Shown: positions 1 to 7,919 of the stretch, in pieces
Layout: the number at the start of each line of letters is the position of its first letter
How positions within the stretch are numbered: position 1 is the first letter of the stretch
Source: Vibrio ostreae
GTDB lineage: Bacteria > Pseudomonadota > Gammaproteobacteria > Enterobacterales > Vibrionaceae
Direction: 5' to 3'
NCBI RefSeq assembly: GCF_019226825.1
Contig: NZ_CP076643.1
Span: forward strand, 3,333,179 to 3,397,178
Length of the DNA stretch: 64,000 bases
The notes under the pieces: model-generated
Told to the model about the DNA's origin: nothing
The model's database searches: none
Seen by the model: only the letters and a program-made list of their open reading frames with translations
Made by a program: the position numbers and the translations under genes

Positions 1-259
1 GTTCACGGGTTGGGGTCAGAATCAGAACCCGGGCCGGGCCGGCTTTCTTACGCGGGAAGTCCTGCAGATATTGCAGCGCCGGGATCACGAAAGAGGCAGT
101 TTTACCGGTACCGGTTGGCGCAGAGGCCAGTACGTCTTTGCCGTCCAGGGCCAGTGGAATGGCTTCAGCCTGGACCTGTGTTGGGCGTTCAAAGCCCATT
201 TCTTCAATGGCTTCAAGAAGATTTGGATCCAGTTCTAGGTCAGCAAAGGTTTTAATCAC
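1..259 (-). CDS. srmB: DEAD-box RNA helicase SrmB, N-terminal part (runs off left edge)
   Basis: This is the N-terminal 86 residues of an ATP-dependent RNA helicase that helps assemble the 50S ribosomal subunit. The Q-motif region lies at about residues 22-35 (GFERPTQVQAEAIP), Walker A at 47-54 (APTGTGKT) and the start of motif Ia at 83-86 (PTRE), all in the correct order. The start is a GTG at 257-259, preceded by GGAG about nine bases upstream; no in-frame ATG fits the family N-terminus better. The gene leaves the window at base 1, so the helicase C-terminal domain is not visible. It lies downstream of and in the same direction as trmN6. SrmB is chosen over other DEAD-box proteins because of the very short N-terminal extension and the known neighbourhood. 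Confidence 0.85.
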   Translation of the reverse strand, partial: MIKTFADLELDPNLLEAIEEMGFERPTQVQAEAIPLALDGKDVLASAPTGTGKTASFVIPALQYLQDFPRKKAGPARVLILTPTRE

Positions 260-349
260 TGTGGTTTCTCCGCAAGCGCTGGGTTTATCAGTCTATTTTA
301 AAGGGCGCACATTATAGATGGATCGTCAGTCAGATCACATCTTTAATTT

Positions 350-1069
350 TCACATCTTCAGATAAAACGCCCGGGTAAGGGCAATAAAGTCGGCACTGTA
401 ACCATCAGATTCCTGGATGGTTAATGTACTGAACTGGCCGTCACACTGTGTCTTTTGTAGCTCAAACAGTAAGCGGTGTACAGGTTTGCGTGGTGATGGG
501 CGAACCTCACAGCGTCGGGCCACAAACCAGCCGCGTTGCTGGGCCAACTGAATAAATTGTTCGCCTTCAACCAGCGGTAGTATCAAAGCCGCGCGGCCAT
601 TGGCGCTGAGCAGGCGCGACAATGCCTCAATCAGCGCGCTGTGGCTCAGGCTGTCGGTGTGTCTGGCGGTGGCACGCTGGCTGTGCTGTGCGGTTTGACC
701 ATTGTTGAAGTAGGGGGGATTGCAGATGATGCCGTCAAAGAGATCCTCAAGATCCGTCTGCAGGATATCCTGCTGAACAACACGGATACGTGCAGCCCAG
801 GGGGAATTGGCAACATTATGACTGGCGGCTGCAAACGCGTGTGTGTCGATATCCACGGCTGTTATTTGTGCCTGCTCAAAGCGTTGCGCACACATCAGCG
901 CAAGCAGACCGGTACCGGTACCGATATCCAGAATGCGCTGCGGCGTATCGCGGAATGCCCAGGCGCCGAGTAACACGCCATCGGTGCTGACCGGCATGCC
1001 ACTTTGCCCGCCCTGAATGGCAAATTGCTTAAATCTGAAGCCTTTAGTTTGTAATGTGCTGCTTTTCAT
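350..1069 (-). CDS. trmN6: tRNA1(Val) (adenine(37)-N6)-methyltransferase
   Basis: This 239-residue protein is a SAM-dependent methyltransferase that methylates A37 of tRNA-Val (YfiC/TrmN6 family). The SAM-binding motif LDIGTGTG is at residues 47-54 and the catalytic NPPY motif of N6-adenine methylases at 117-120. Length and C-terminus (ending in a hydrophobic FYLKM-like tail) match the E. coli protein, which has about 245 residues. The start ATG gives an N-terminus that aligns with the family (KGFRFKQF). It is followed at about 90 bases by srmB on the same strand; in E. coli these two genes are adjacent but divergent. Confidence 0.9.
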   Translation of the reverse strand: MKSSTLQTKGFRFKQFAIQGGQSGMPVSTDGVLLGAWAFRDTPQRILDIGTGTGLLALMCAQRFEQAQITAVDIDTHAFAAASHNVANSPWAARIRVVQQDILQTDLEDLFDGIICNPPYFNNGQTAQHSQRATARHTDSLSHSALIEALSRLLSANGRAALILPLVEGEQFIQLAQQRGWFVARRCEVRPSPRKPVHRLLFELQKTQCDGQFSTLTIQESDGYSADFIALTRAFYLKM

Positions 1070-1375
1070 TAATGTATCGAATGCGTCATTGGTTGAAGTA
1101 ATTATAACTAGTGTTACTTAAATGTTTGGTGTTTTATTCTGCCTGGTGAGTCGGGCTTTCTGTCTGTTGTTAAAATATTGTTCTGCTTAATTTTTGTATA
1201 AAGGTGTTAATGGCTGCTTTTGGGTTTTAGGTTTGAATTAATCTCTCGTTTTGGTCGTTATACTTGCCAAAAACGACCTGTTTCGTCATTATTCGCCCCC
1301 TGCTGGTGGTTAGAATGGTGATATTCTAACCAGTGCATACACAACGTTCATTACATTAATAATTAAGGGTTATCT
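1070..1375. other. Intergenic region between trmN6 and brnQ
   Basis: This 306-base divergent spacer is AT-rich and should hold the promoters of trmN6 (minus) and brnQ (plus). A 7-bp inverted repeat (GGTCGTT at 1253-1259, AACGACC at 1272-1278) is the only clear structure. A Shine-Dalgarno-like AAGGG lies at about 1365-1369, just before the brnQ start. No small ORF with a good ribosome binding site was found. Confidence 0.4.
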
Positions 1376-2689
1376 GTGAAGCAGACGTTAAAACTAACAG
1401 ATATTGCCGCTTTAGGCTTTATGCTTTTCGCGTTCTTTTTGGGCGCTGGTAACATCATTTTTCCGCCGTTGGCGGGCCAGTTAGCGGGTGAGCATTTGCT
1501 GCCTGCCATGGGTGGATTCCTGTTAACGGCAGTGGGCCTGCCACTGCTGGCGATCATTGCTGTCGCCATTGCCGGCGGTAGTTGGCAGCATCTGGCCAAA
1601 GATCTGCCGAGCAAGGTTGCAGCTCTGATTGCGGTGCTGATTTTTATCATCATTGGTCCTGCTTTTGCGGCGCCGCGTACCGGTCTGGTGGCTTATGAAA
1701 TGGCGGTCAGTCCGCTGTTTGCTGAAGCAACCCAACTGCACCTGACTATTTTCTCGATTGTCTTCTTCCTGATCGCGATGTTCTTCTCCTGGTCCCAGGG
1801 CCGCCTGATTGATCTGATTGGTAAGTTGCTGACTCCGGCACTTTTCATTGGTCTGATTGTGCTGGCTGTTGCGGTGTTTATTGATCCGCAGGGTGAGTGG
1901 ATGCCGGCTTCAGGTCCTTATGCGACCCAGCCGTTTACCAAAGGCTTTTTGGAAGGCTACAACACCATGGACACCCTGGCGGCACTGATGTTCGGCATGC
2001 TGATTGTCGATGCGCTGCGTAATAAAGGCATTACAGAGGCGCGTGCAACCACCAAGTATCTGATTAGCTCTGCCTTTATTGCCGCGTTTGGTCTGGCCGC
2101 TGTCTATACTTCGCTGTTCTACCTTGGATCGACCAGTGCTACCGTGGCCGCTGGTGCTGATAACGGCGGTTATATTCTCAGCCAGTACGTGCAGGCCCTG
2201 TTTGGCCCGTATGGCCAGATTGTGTTGTCCGCGATTGTGCTGCTGGCCTGTCTGACCACCGCAATTGGTCTAATCTCGGCCTGTTCGGAATACTTCAGTT
2301 CACTGACGTCACTCTCTTACCGCAGTTGGGTGATCATTGTCGGTGTCGCGTGTGCGATTGTGGCCAATGTTGGTCTGTCGCAACTGATTTCGCTGTCGAT
2401 TCCGGTGCTGGTGGCACTGTATCCGGTCGCGATTGCGCTGGTTCTGCTGACCTTTGTGCGTAGTAAACTGGCTAATCCGATGATGGGGTTTCGTGTGGTG
2501 ACTCTGGTTGCTTTCCTGTTCGCGCTGATTGATGCGGCGAAAGTGGTGGGTCTGGATGTCTCTTTCTTCGAAGGTTTGCCACTGTTTGGAGTCGGCCTAG
2601 GCTGGATCCTGCCAACCTTTATCGCGCTAGTCGTGATGTGTTTTGTTAGTGGTTCATCGGCACAAAAGCTGGCGCGTGATAATGCGTAA
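1376..2689 (+). CDS. brnQ: Branched-chain amino acid transporter BrnQ (LIVCS family)
   Basis: This 437-residue inner membrane protein is a sodium- or proton-coupled symporter for leucine, isoleucine and valine. It shows about twelve hydrophobic segments, and the N-terminal FFLGAGNIIFPP signature (about residues 21-32) is characteristic of the LIVCS family. The start is a GTG at 1376 with AAGGG seven bases upstream. Length matches family members of 430-440 residues. It is monocistronic, ending in a strong terminator at 2704-2736. Confidence 0.93.
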   Translation: MKQTLKLTDIAALGFMLFAFFLGAGNIIFPPLAGQLAGEHLLPAMGGFLLTAVGLPLLAIIAVAIAGGSWQHLAKDLPSKVAALIAVLIFIIIGPAFAAPRTGLVAYEMAVSPLFAEATQLHLTIFSIVFFLIAMFFSWSQGRLIDLIGKLLTPALFIGLIVLAVAVFIDPQGEWMPASGPYATQPFTKGFLEGYNTMDTLAALMFGMLIVDALRNKGITEARATTKYLISSAFIAAFGLAAVYTSLFYLGSTSATVAAGADNGGYILSQYVQALFGPYGQIVLSAIVLLACLTTAIGLISACSEYFSSLTSLSYRSWVIIVGVACAIVANVGLSQLISLSIPVLVALYPVAIALVLLTFVRSKLANPMMGFRVVTLVAFLFALIDAAKVVGLDVSFFEGLPLFGVGLGWILPTFIALVVMCFVSGSSAQKLARDNA

Positions 2690-2703
2690 GCTCAAATAGA
2701 AAC

Positions 2704-2736
2704 GAAAAAGCGGATGAGCAATCATCCGCTTTTTTT
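2704..2736 (+). terminator. Rho-independent terminator of brnQ
   Basis: A perfect 8-bp stem (GCGGATGA at 2710-2717, TCATCCGC at 2722-2729) with a 4-nt loop is followed by seven T residues. It lies 20 bases after the brnQ stop codon. Confidence 0.9.
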
Positions 2737-2777
2737 GTGCCCGGATTTTGCTGCGCCCACAGCGTTCCCGCGCGAGA

Positions 2778-2814
2778 ATGTGACGAATTTTTCCTGTATC
2801 TTCGTCACATTTTT
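2778..2814. repeat. 10-bp perfect inverted repeat upstream of prfB
   Basis: ATGTGACGAA (2778-2787) and TTCGTCACAT (2801-2810) are exact reverse complements separated by 13 nt, followed by a short T run. It lies about 50 bp upstream of the prfB start. It could be a second terminator behind brnQ, or an operator or leader hairpin for prfB. I cannot decide from sequence alone. Confidence 0.6.
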
Positions 2815-2860
2815 CAGTAGAATTCTGCGGTTAAATTCTATTCATTAAGCAAAAGCAATC

Positions 2861-3959
2861 ATGTTTGAAATCAATCCAATTAAAAACCGTATTCAGGATG
2901 TGTCACAGCGCACAAATGTCCTGAGGGGGTATCTTTGACTATGACGCCAAGAAAGAGCGTCTAGAAGAAGTCAATGCAGAATTAGAACAACCGGACGTAT
3001 GGAACGAACCTGAGCGTGCTCAAGCGCTGGGTAAGGAACGTGCCTCTCTGGAAGCTGTGGTCGATACTATCGATCAGCTTGACCAGGGCCTCGAAGATGT
3101 CGAAGGCCTGCTGGAACTGGCGATTGAAGCAGAAGATCAGGAAACGTTCGATGAGATCGGCCCTGAACTGGACGAGTTGGAAACCAAGCTGGAACAGCTG
3201 GAATTCCGTCGCATGTTCGCCGGCGACCACGACAGCTCTGATTGTTACCTCGATTTGCAGGCGGGCTCCGGTGGTACAGAAGCACAAGACTGGACATCAA
3301 TGATGCTGCGCATGTATTTGCGCTGGGCAGATGCCAAAGGCTTCAAGACTGAAGTTATCGAAGTGTCAGAAGGTGAAGTTGCCGGTCTGAAATCGGTTAC
3401 GGTACGGATTTCCGGCGATTACGCTTACGGCTGGCTGCGCACCGAAACCGGTGTTCACCGTCTGGTGCGTAAGTCTCCGTTTGACTCCGGCGGCCGTCGT
3501 CACACCTCGTTTGCTTCTGCATTCATTTACCCAGAGATTGATGACAACATCGCAATTGATATTAACCCTGCTGACCTGCGTATCGACGTATACCGCGCGT
3601 CTGGTGCGGGTGGTCAGCACGTGAACACCACGGAATCTGCGGTACGTATTACCCACGTTCCGACCAACACTGTGGTGCAGTGTCAGAATGACCGTTCTCA
3701 GCACAAAAACAAAGATCAGGCGATGAAACAGCTGCGCGCAAAACTGTTTGAGCTTGAACTGCAAAAGCAAAATGCTGAGAAGCAAGCCAACGAAGACGCG
3801 AAGTCGGACATTGGCTGGGGCAGCCAGATCCGTTCTTACGTACTGGATGACTCGCGAATCAAAGATTTACGCACCGGCGTTGAAAACCGTAACACGCAAG
3901 CGGTTCTTGACGGTGACCTAGACAAATTTATCGAAGCTAGCCTGAAATCAGGTCTTTAA
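2861..3959 (+). CDS. prfB: Peptide chain release factor 2 (programmed +1 frameshift)
   Basis: RF2 releases the finished peptide at UGA and UAA stop codons. The gene is read as 2861-2935, then 2937-3959, giving 365 residues, exactly the E. coli length. The first 25 codons end at an in-frame TGA (2936-2938), where ribosomes slip +1. The stop-codon recognition motif SPF is present in [10 protein letters not shown], and the hydrolysis motif GGQ in SGAGGQHVN. The downstream neighbour lysS follows after 32 bases, and prfB-lysS is a classic enterobacterial and Vibrio pair. An annotation that starts at the internal ATG-like codon near 3057 would miss the N-terminal 65 residues. Confidence 0.96.
2924..2939 (+). 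promoter_or_regulatory. RF2 programmed frameshift site
   Basis: The internal Shine-Dalgarno-like AGGGGG (2924-2929) precedes the slippery CTT TGA C (2933-2939) at the spacing used in E. coli prfB. Low RF2 lets the ribosome pause at UGA and shift +1 on CUU, so RF2 autoregulates its own synthesis. Confidence 0.96.
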
Positions 3960-3991
3960 GCTTTTTACCGACAAAACAGGGTACATGCAAA

Positions 3992-5524
3992 ATGACTGAT
4001 GCTGTTCAAAATGAAACGAATCAAGCACAAATCACGCAGGAAGAAAACAAACTGATTGCAGAGCGTCGCAGTAAGTTAGAGCATATCCGTCAAGGTTGTA
4101 AGGCGAACGGTCATCCGAATGATTTCCGTCGTGACAGCCTGGCGGGCGATCTGCAAGCCGAGTTCGGTGAAAAGAGCAAAGAAGAGCTGGAAGCGCTGAA
4201 TCACGTCGTGGCGATTGCAGGTCGTGTGATGGCAAAACGTGGTCCTTTCCTGGTGATCCAGGAAACGTCTGGCCGCATTCAGGCTTACGCATCGAAAGAC
4301 GTACAAAAAGCACTGAAAGAGCAGTACCACGGTCTGGATATCGGCGATATCGTTGGTGTTAAAGGCGCGCTGCACAAGTCCGGCAAAGGTGATCTGTACG
4401 TCAACATGGAACAGTACGAACTGCTGACCAAAGCACTGCGTCCTCTGCCGGAAAAATTCCACGGCCTGACTGACCAGGAAATGCGTTACCGTCAGCGTTA
4501 CGTCGATCTGATCGTCAATGAAGATTCACGTCACGCGTTTATTATCCGTTCTAAGCTGGTCGCGGCTATCCGTAACTTTATGAGCTCAAAAGGTTACCTG
4601 GAAGTAGAAACGCCGATGATGCACGTGATCCCGGGTGGTGCCACTGCCCGTCCGTTCGTGACTCACCACAACGCGCTGGACATCGATATGTACCTGCGTG
4701 TCGCACCTGAACTGTACCTCAAGCGTCTGGTTGTGGGTGGTTTTGATCGTGTATTCGAAATCAACCGTAACTTCCGTAACGAAGGTCTGTCACCACGCCA
4801 CAACCCTGAATTCACCATGATGGAATTCTACCAGGCGTACGCAGATTACAAAGATCTGATGGATCTGACGGAAGAGATGCTGAGCACAGTTGCTCTGAAT
4901 GTACTGGGTTCAACGTCAATGCCTTACGGTGATGAGACGGTTGAGTTTGGTGGTACTTACGCCCGCATGAGTATGCTGGAAGCGATTAAGCACTACAACC
5001 CGGATCACGCTGAGATTCAGGCGCTGGATTACGATAAAGTTCAGGATCGTGCGCACATGGTCGCCATCGCGAAATCTGTGCATGTTGAGGTAGAACCGTT
5101 CTGGACCTGTGGTCAGCTGCTGGAAGAGATCTTTGGTGAAACTGCTGAGCCAAAACTGATTCAGCCAACCTTCATCACCGGTTACCCGGCAGACATTTCA
5201 CCGCTGGCACGTCGTAACGACGAGTTCCCGTTCATCACTGACCGCTTCGAGTTCTTCATCGGCGGCCGTGAAGTCGCCAATGGCTTCTCGGAGTTGAATG
5301 ATGCTGAAGATCAGGATGCGCGTTTTAAAGCTCAGGTTGAAGCAAAAGATGCGGGTGATGATGAAGCGATGTTCTACGATGCGGACTACATTACTGCTCT
5401 GGAACATGGCCTGCCACCAACAGCAGGGCAGGGTATCGGTATCGACCGTCTGGCGATGCTGTTCACCAACACGCACACTATTCGTGATGTGATCTTGTTC
5501 CCAGCAATGCGTCCTCAGGCGTAA
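3992..5524 (+). CDS. lysS: Lysyl-tRNA synthetase, class II
   Basis: This 510-residue cytoplasmic enzyme charges tRNA-Lys. An N-terminal OB-fold anticodon-binding domain (about residues 60-170, [14 protein letters not shown]) is followed by the class II catalytic core. Motif 2 is seen as [20 protein letters not shown] (about 262-281) and motif 3 as [12 protein letters not shown] near the C-terminus. Length matches E. coli LysS (505). It lies 32 bases after prfB and ends in a strong terminator at 5543-5569, so prfB-lysS is likely one transcription unit. Confidence 0.97.
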   Translation: MTDAVQNETNQAQITQEENKLIAERRSKLEHIRQGCKANGHPNDFRRDSLAGDLQAEFGEKSKEELEALNHVVAIAGRVMAKRGPFLVIQETSGRIQAYASKDVQKALKEQYHGLDIGDIVGVKGALHKSGKGDLYVNMEQYELLTKALRPLPEKFHGLTDQEMRYRQRYVDLIVNEDSRHAFIIRSKLVAAIRNFMSSKGYLEVETPMMHVIPGGATARPFVTHHNALDIDMYLRVAPELYLKRLVVGGFDRVFEINRNFRNEGLSPRHNPEFTMMEFYQAYADYKDLMDLTEEMLSTVALNVLGSTSMPYGDETVEFGGTYARMSMLEAIKHYNPDHAEIQALDYDKVQDRAHMVAIAKSVHVEVEPFWTCGQLLEEIFGETAEPKLIQPTFITGYPADISPLARRNDEFPFITDRFEFFIGGREVANGFSELNDAEDQDARFKAQVEAKDAGDDEAMFYDADYITALEHGLPPTAGQGIGIDRLAMLFTNTHTIRDVILFPAMRPQA

Positions 5525-5542
5525 CTGCTCACAATATCAATA

Positions 5543-5569
5543 AAGGCCGCCAGTTATGGCGGCTTTTTT
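5543..5569 (+). terminator. Rho-independent terminator of lysS
   Basis: Stem GCCGCCA (5546-5552) / TGGCGGC (5557-5563) with a 4-nt loop, followed by a run of six T residues. Confidence 0.9.
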
Positions 5570-5788
5570 ATTTGTGGTGATTTTCGGTTTTTGCCGGATG
5601 AATTTCATCGCTATTTCTTGAAGCAAGATGGCGCTTTTGCGTTATTGAGCGCTAGAAAGTTTTCAATTTTCTTTATAGTCTTATGTTTGAGACAGACTCC
5701 ACTCACAAGTGCCGTTAATGTAGCGTCAGTGGTGAAAGTGCCAAAAGTCGCACTGGATAAAAATGGTATAACAATAAGGAATCAGTTG

Positions 5789-7123
5789 ATGGGTACTCAA
5801 TTCCGCATGGATTCCGTGCCGGGTTCATTGATCGTAGTCGGTGGAACCTACGAGCCCTGGTTATCGGTTTTAGAACAAGTAGGATGGCGTTGCACGCAGT
5901 GCGCGGATCTGCGTAAAGCCGATCTGCTGTTTTCTGAAACAGGGCCATGTATTGGTATTGTGGATCTCAGCCACGATGAATTCAGCCTTAATGGTATTGC
6001 CAATCTGGTCAGCAGCCATAAACAAGTGCGCTGGCTGGCGTTTATTCGCGAGTCTCAGCTCAGTTCAGATACGATTTGCCAGTTTATCGTCAACTTTTGT
6101 ATCGACTTCTTTACTGCCCCGATCCCGGATGCCCAGTTGCTGAGTACTATCGGTCACCAGCTCGGTATGCTCAAGCTGGAGAGAAAGGTCTGGCCGCATT
6201 TTGGTGCGAACGGTGACATGGGTCTGATGGGCGATTCGATCCCGGTTAAGCGTCTGCGCGATCAAATCAAGCGTATCGGCCCGACCGATGTCAGCATCCT
6301 TATCTATGGTGAGAACGGCTCCGGCAAGGGGAGTGTGGCGAAAGCGATTCACAAAACCTCAGCCCGGGCGCAGAAACCGTTTGTCTCGGTTAACTGTCGT
6401 GCGATGTCAGAAAGCCGCCTCGAATGCGAATTGTTTGGCATCGGCTGTGATGATAAAGGGTCGACGCCGTTGCTTTATCAGGCCGATGGCGGCACCTTGC
6501 TGCTCAACGATATTCTTACCATGCCAAAAAGCCAGCAGCTTAACCTGTTGCGTTTTCTGCAGGAAGGGACGGTGGAAACGGCGCAGGGAATGAAAGCGGT
6601 GGATGTGCGTATTCTGGCCGCGAATGCCTCGGATATTGAGAAAGCCCTGATCGACGGTGATTTTAACGAAGAGCTGTACCATTACATCAATGTGCTGCGC
6701 ATTAACGTCCCTAGTCTCAAAGAGCGCGCCAGTGACATTGCTATACTGGCGAAGCATTTTCTGGTGGAGTATTCCAAAGAGTACAACGCCCAGGCGCGTA
6801 GTTTTTCTGAGGATGCGATGCGTGTGCTGACCCGCTATCACTGGCCGGGTAATGTGCGTGAGTTGATGAATCAGATTAAGCGCGTCGTGCTGATGTCGGA
6901 TTCAGTGATGCTGGAAGAGTCGGATCTCGATCTGCCTAAGCGCGGTGACGGCAAGCGCAGCCTGAAAAGCATTCGCGAGCGTAGCGAGCGTGATGCCCTG
7001 TTGCTGGTGCTGGAATCCCATTCCGGCCAGGTTTCGACTGCGGCGAAGGAGCTCGGTGTGTCGCGTGCCACCATGTACCGATTGCTCAATAAACACAATC
7101 TGATTTCGGACGGGTCATTTTAA
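5789..7123 (+). CDS. vpsR: Biofilm master regulator VpsR (NtrC-like)
   Basis: VpsR activates Vibrio polysaccharide and biofilm genes in response to c-di-GMP. Starting at the ATG at 5789, with AAGGA at 5776-5780, the protein has 444 residues, the V. cholerae VpsR length; the open frame extends upstream to 5591 without a good ribosome site. Domains: an atypical receiver (1-about 120) with the expected phospho-acceptor Asp59 in GIVDLSHDEF, an AAA+ domain (about 145-370) with Walker A GENGSGKG, and a C-terminal Fis-type helix-turn-helix (GVSRATMYRLLNKHN). The GAFTGA loop needed to contact sigma-54 is absent, as known for VpsR, which works with sigma-70. The Walker B region reads GGTLLLNDI rather than the usual GGTLFLDEI. 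Position after lysS is conserved in Vibrio. Confidence 0.95.
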   Translation: MGTQFRMDSVPGSLIVVGGTYEPWLSVLEQVGWRCTQCADLRKADLLFSETGPCIGIVDLSHDEFSLNGIANLVSSHKQVRWLAFIRESQLSSDTICQFIVNFCIDFFTAPIPDAQLLSTIGHQLGMLKLERKVWPHFGANGDMGLMGDSIPVKRLRDQIKRIGPTDVSILIYGENGSGKGSVAKAIHKTSARAQKPFVSVNCRAMSESRLECELFGIGCDDKGSTPLLYQADGGTLLLNDILTMPKSQQLNLLRFLQEGTVETAQGMKAVDVRILAANASDIEKALIDGDFNEELYHYINVLRINVPSLKERASDIAILAKHFLVEYSKEYNAQARSFSEDAMRVLTRYHWPGNVRELMNQIKRVVLMSDSVMLEESDLDLPKRGDGKRSLKSIRERSERDALLLVLESHSGQVSTAAKELGVSRATMYRLLNKHNLISDGSF

Positions 7124-7131
7124 TTGACCGT

Positions 7132-7157
7132 AAAAAGCCACTTCGGTGGCTTTTTTT
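7132..7157 (+). terminator. Rho-independent terminator of vpsR
   Basis: AAAAAGCCAC (7132-7141), TTCG tetraloop, GTGGCTTTTT (7146-7155), then more T residues. It lies eight bases after the vpsR stop. Confidence 0.92.
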
Positions 7158-7183
7158 ATCGCTGATAAAACACTCAGGCAGTG

Positions 7184-7269
7184 AAAAGCATTGCATATCC
7201 AGAATCAATGGATTGATTTTCATTATATACAACTGGTGATGGCCTTGATTCTGGCTGGATGCATTGTTT
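7184..7269. repeat. Long imperfect inverted repeat (hairpin)
   Basis: The arms contain a perfect 10-bp core (CCAGAATCAA at 7199-7208, TTGATTCTGG at 7245-7254) and extend imperfectly outward to AAAAGCATTGCAT on the left and GGATGCATTGTTTT on the right. The loop is about 36 nt. It lies between the vpsR terminator and a small leader-like ORF. It could be a structured RNA or a relic of a small mobile repeat; neither is shown. Confidence 0.55.
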
Positions 7270-7389
7270 TAGCCACTAAACAAGATTAAGGGTTGAACAA
7301 TATTCTCAGTTGATTATTATTTAACCGTAAGCCTAGCTTACTGAAAATACACTTCTTTTTGGATTAATGACTTTGCTGGGAGGCGCAAC

Positions 7390-7503
7390 ATGACAACGTT
7401 CAATTCTGTTCATCTGCATCGCGCTTGCCATCATGCTATCAAATCTGTGACCGCTGTTGTGGTGGTTCGAGGTCATGATTGCCTGATTTCAGCATCGTCG
7501 TAA
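7390..7503 (+). CDS. Small ORF, possible leader peptide with Val run (37 aa)
   Basis: This 37-codon ORF begins with ATG at 7390 behind a good Shine-Dalgarno (GGGAGG at 7379-7384 or so). The peptide starts MTTFNSVHLHRACHHAIKS and contains four consecutive valine codons (VTAVVVVRG) before the stop. It is followed at 12 bases by a GC-rich hairpin and then a T run. This is the layout of an amino-acid attenuator, and the Val run recalls branched-chain operon leaders such as IvbL of E. coli. However, the next gene is a DUF1127 protein, not an ilv gene. Function is inferred from layout only. Confidence 0.5.
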   Translation: MTTFNSVHLHRACHHAIKSVTAVVVVRGHDCLISASS

Positions 7504-7514
7504 ATTAATCCGTA

Positions 7515-7564
7515 CCCTGTCAGGCTGCGGAAAACAGCCGCGCACAGGGATTACCACTTTTTTA
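7515..7564 (+). terminator. Hairpin and T run after the small ORF (attenuator-like)
   Basis: Outer arms CCCTGT (7515-7520) and ACAGGG (7544-7549) enclose an inner GGCTG/CAGCC pairing (7523-7527, 7535-7539). A T run follows at about 7558-7564. It lies between the small ORF and the DUF1127 gene, so it could terminate early transcripts. The T run is about eight bases from the stem, which makes it a weak terminator. Confidence 0.45.
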
Positions 7565-7617
7565 TACCCACCGTCAGGTCTGTTTTCCCAGTCAGAATTA
7601 ATAACTGGAGAAACCTC

Positions 7618-7869
7618 ATGCGTCATTCAATTTATCTGCAGCTGGCTACCCTGTTACTGCGAGCCGACCTCCACCGTGAAGAGCGTGCCTGGAAACGTAA
7701 AGTGCGTCGCAGTGCTTATGACTTGCCCTGGCATAATACCCATTTGCTCAAAGATATCGGTTTGCAACCGGACGGTCGTCCGATTGGTCATAGCGAGCCG
7801 GATGAAGTCAAAGTAGAACGCCGTGTGCGTCATCTGCGCCGGATACTCAGTGCGCGAATACCGACGTAA
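7618..7869 (+). CDS. DUF1127 domain-containing small protein
   Basis: This 83-residue, strongly basic protein ends in the DUF1127 (YjiS-like) motif, seen here as LLKDIGLQPDGRPIG (about residues 43-57). DUF1127 proteins are small, arginine-rich and often linked to RNA or phosphate and carbon metabolism in other bacteria; the role in Vibrio is unknown. A ribosome site (GGAG) precedes the ATG at 7618 by about seven bases. It is preceded by the attenuator-like hairpin and is convergent with the aldo/keto reductase. Confidence 0.75.
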   Translation: MRHSIYLQLATLLLRADLHREERAWKRKVRRSAYDLPWHNTHLLKDIGLQPDGRPIGHSEPDEVKVERRVRHLRRILSARIPT

Positions 7870-7919
7870 CGGTCCGGGGCTGGTGATAAGCCAGTCCCGG
7901 ATTACTGCCATGATTGCAA

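Noticed and set aside
5591..5788. Upstream extension of the vpsR reading frame (66 codons)
   Set aside because: No ribosome site and a composition unlike VpsR; the ATG at 5789 with AAGGA gives exactly the known 444-residue length.
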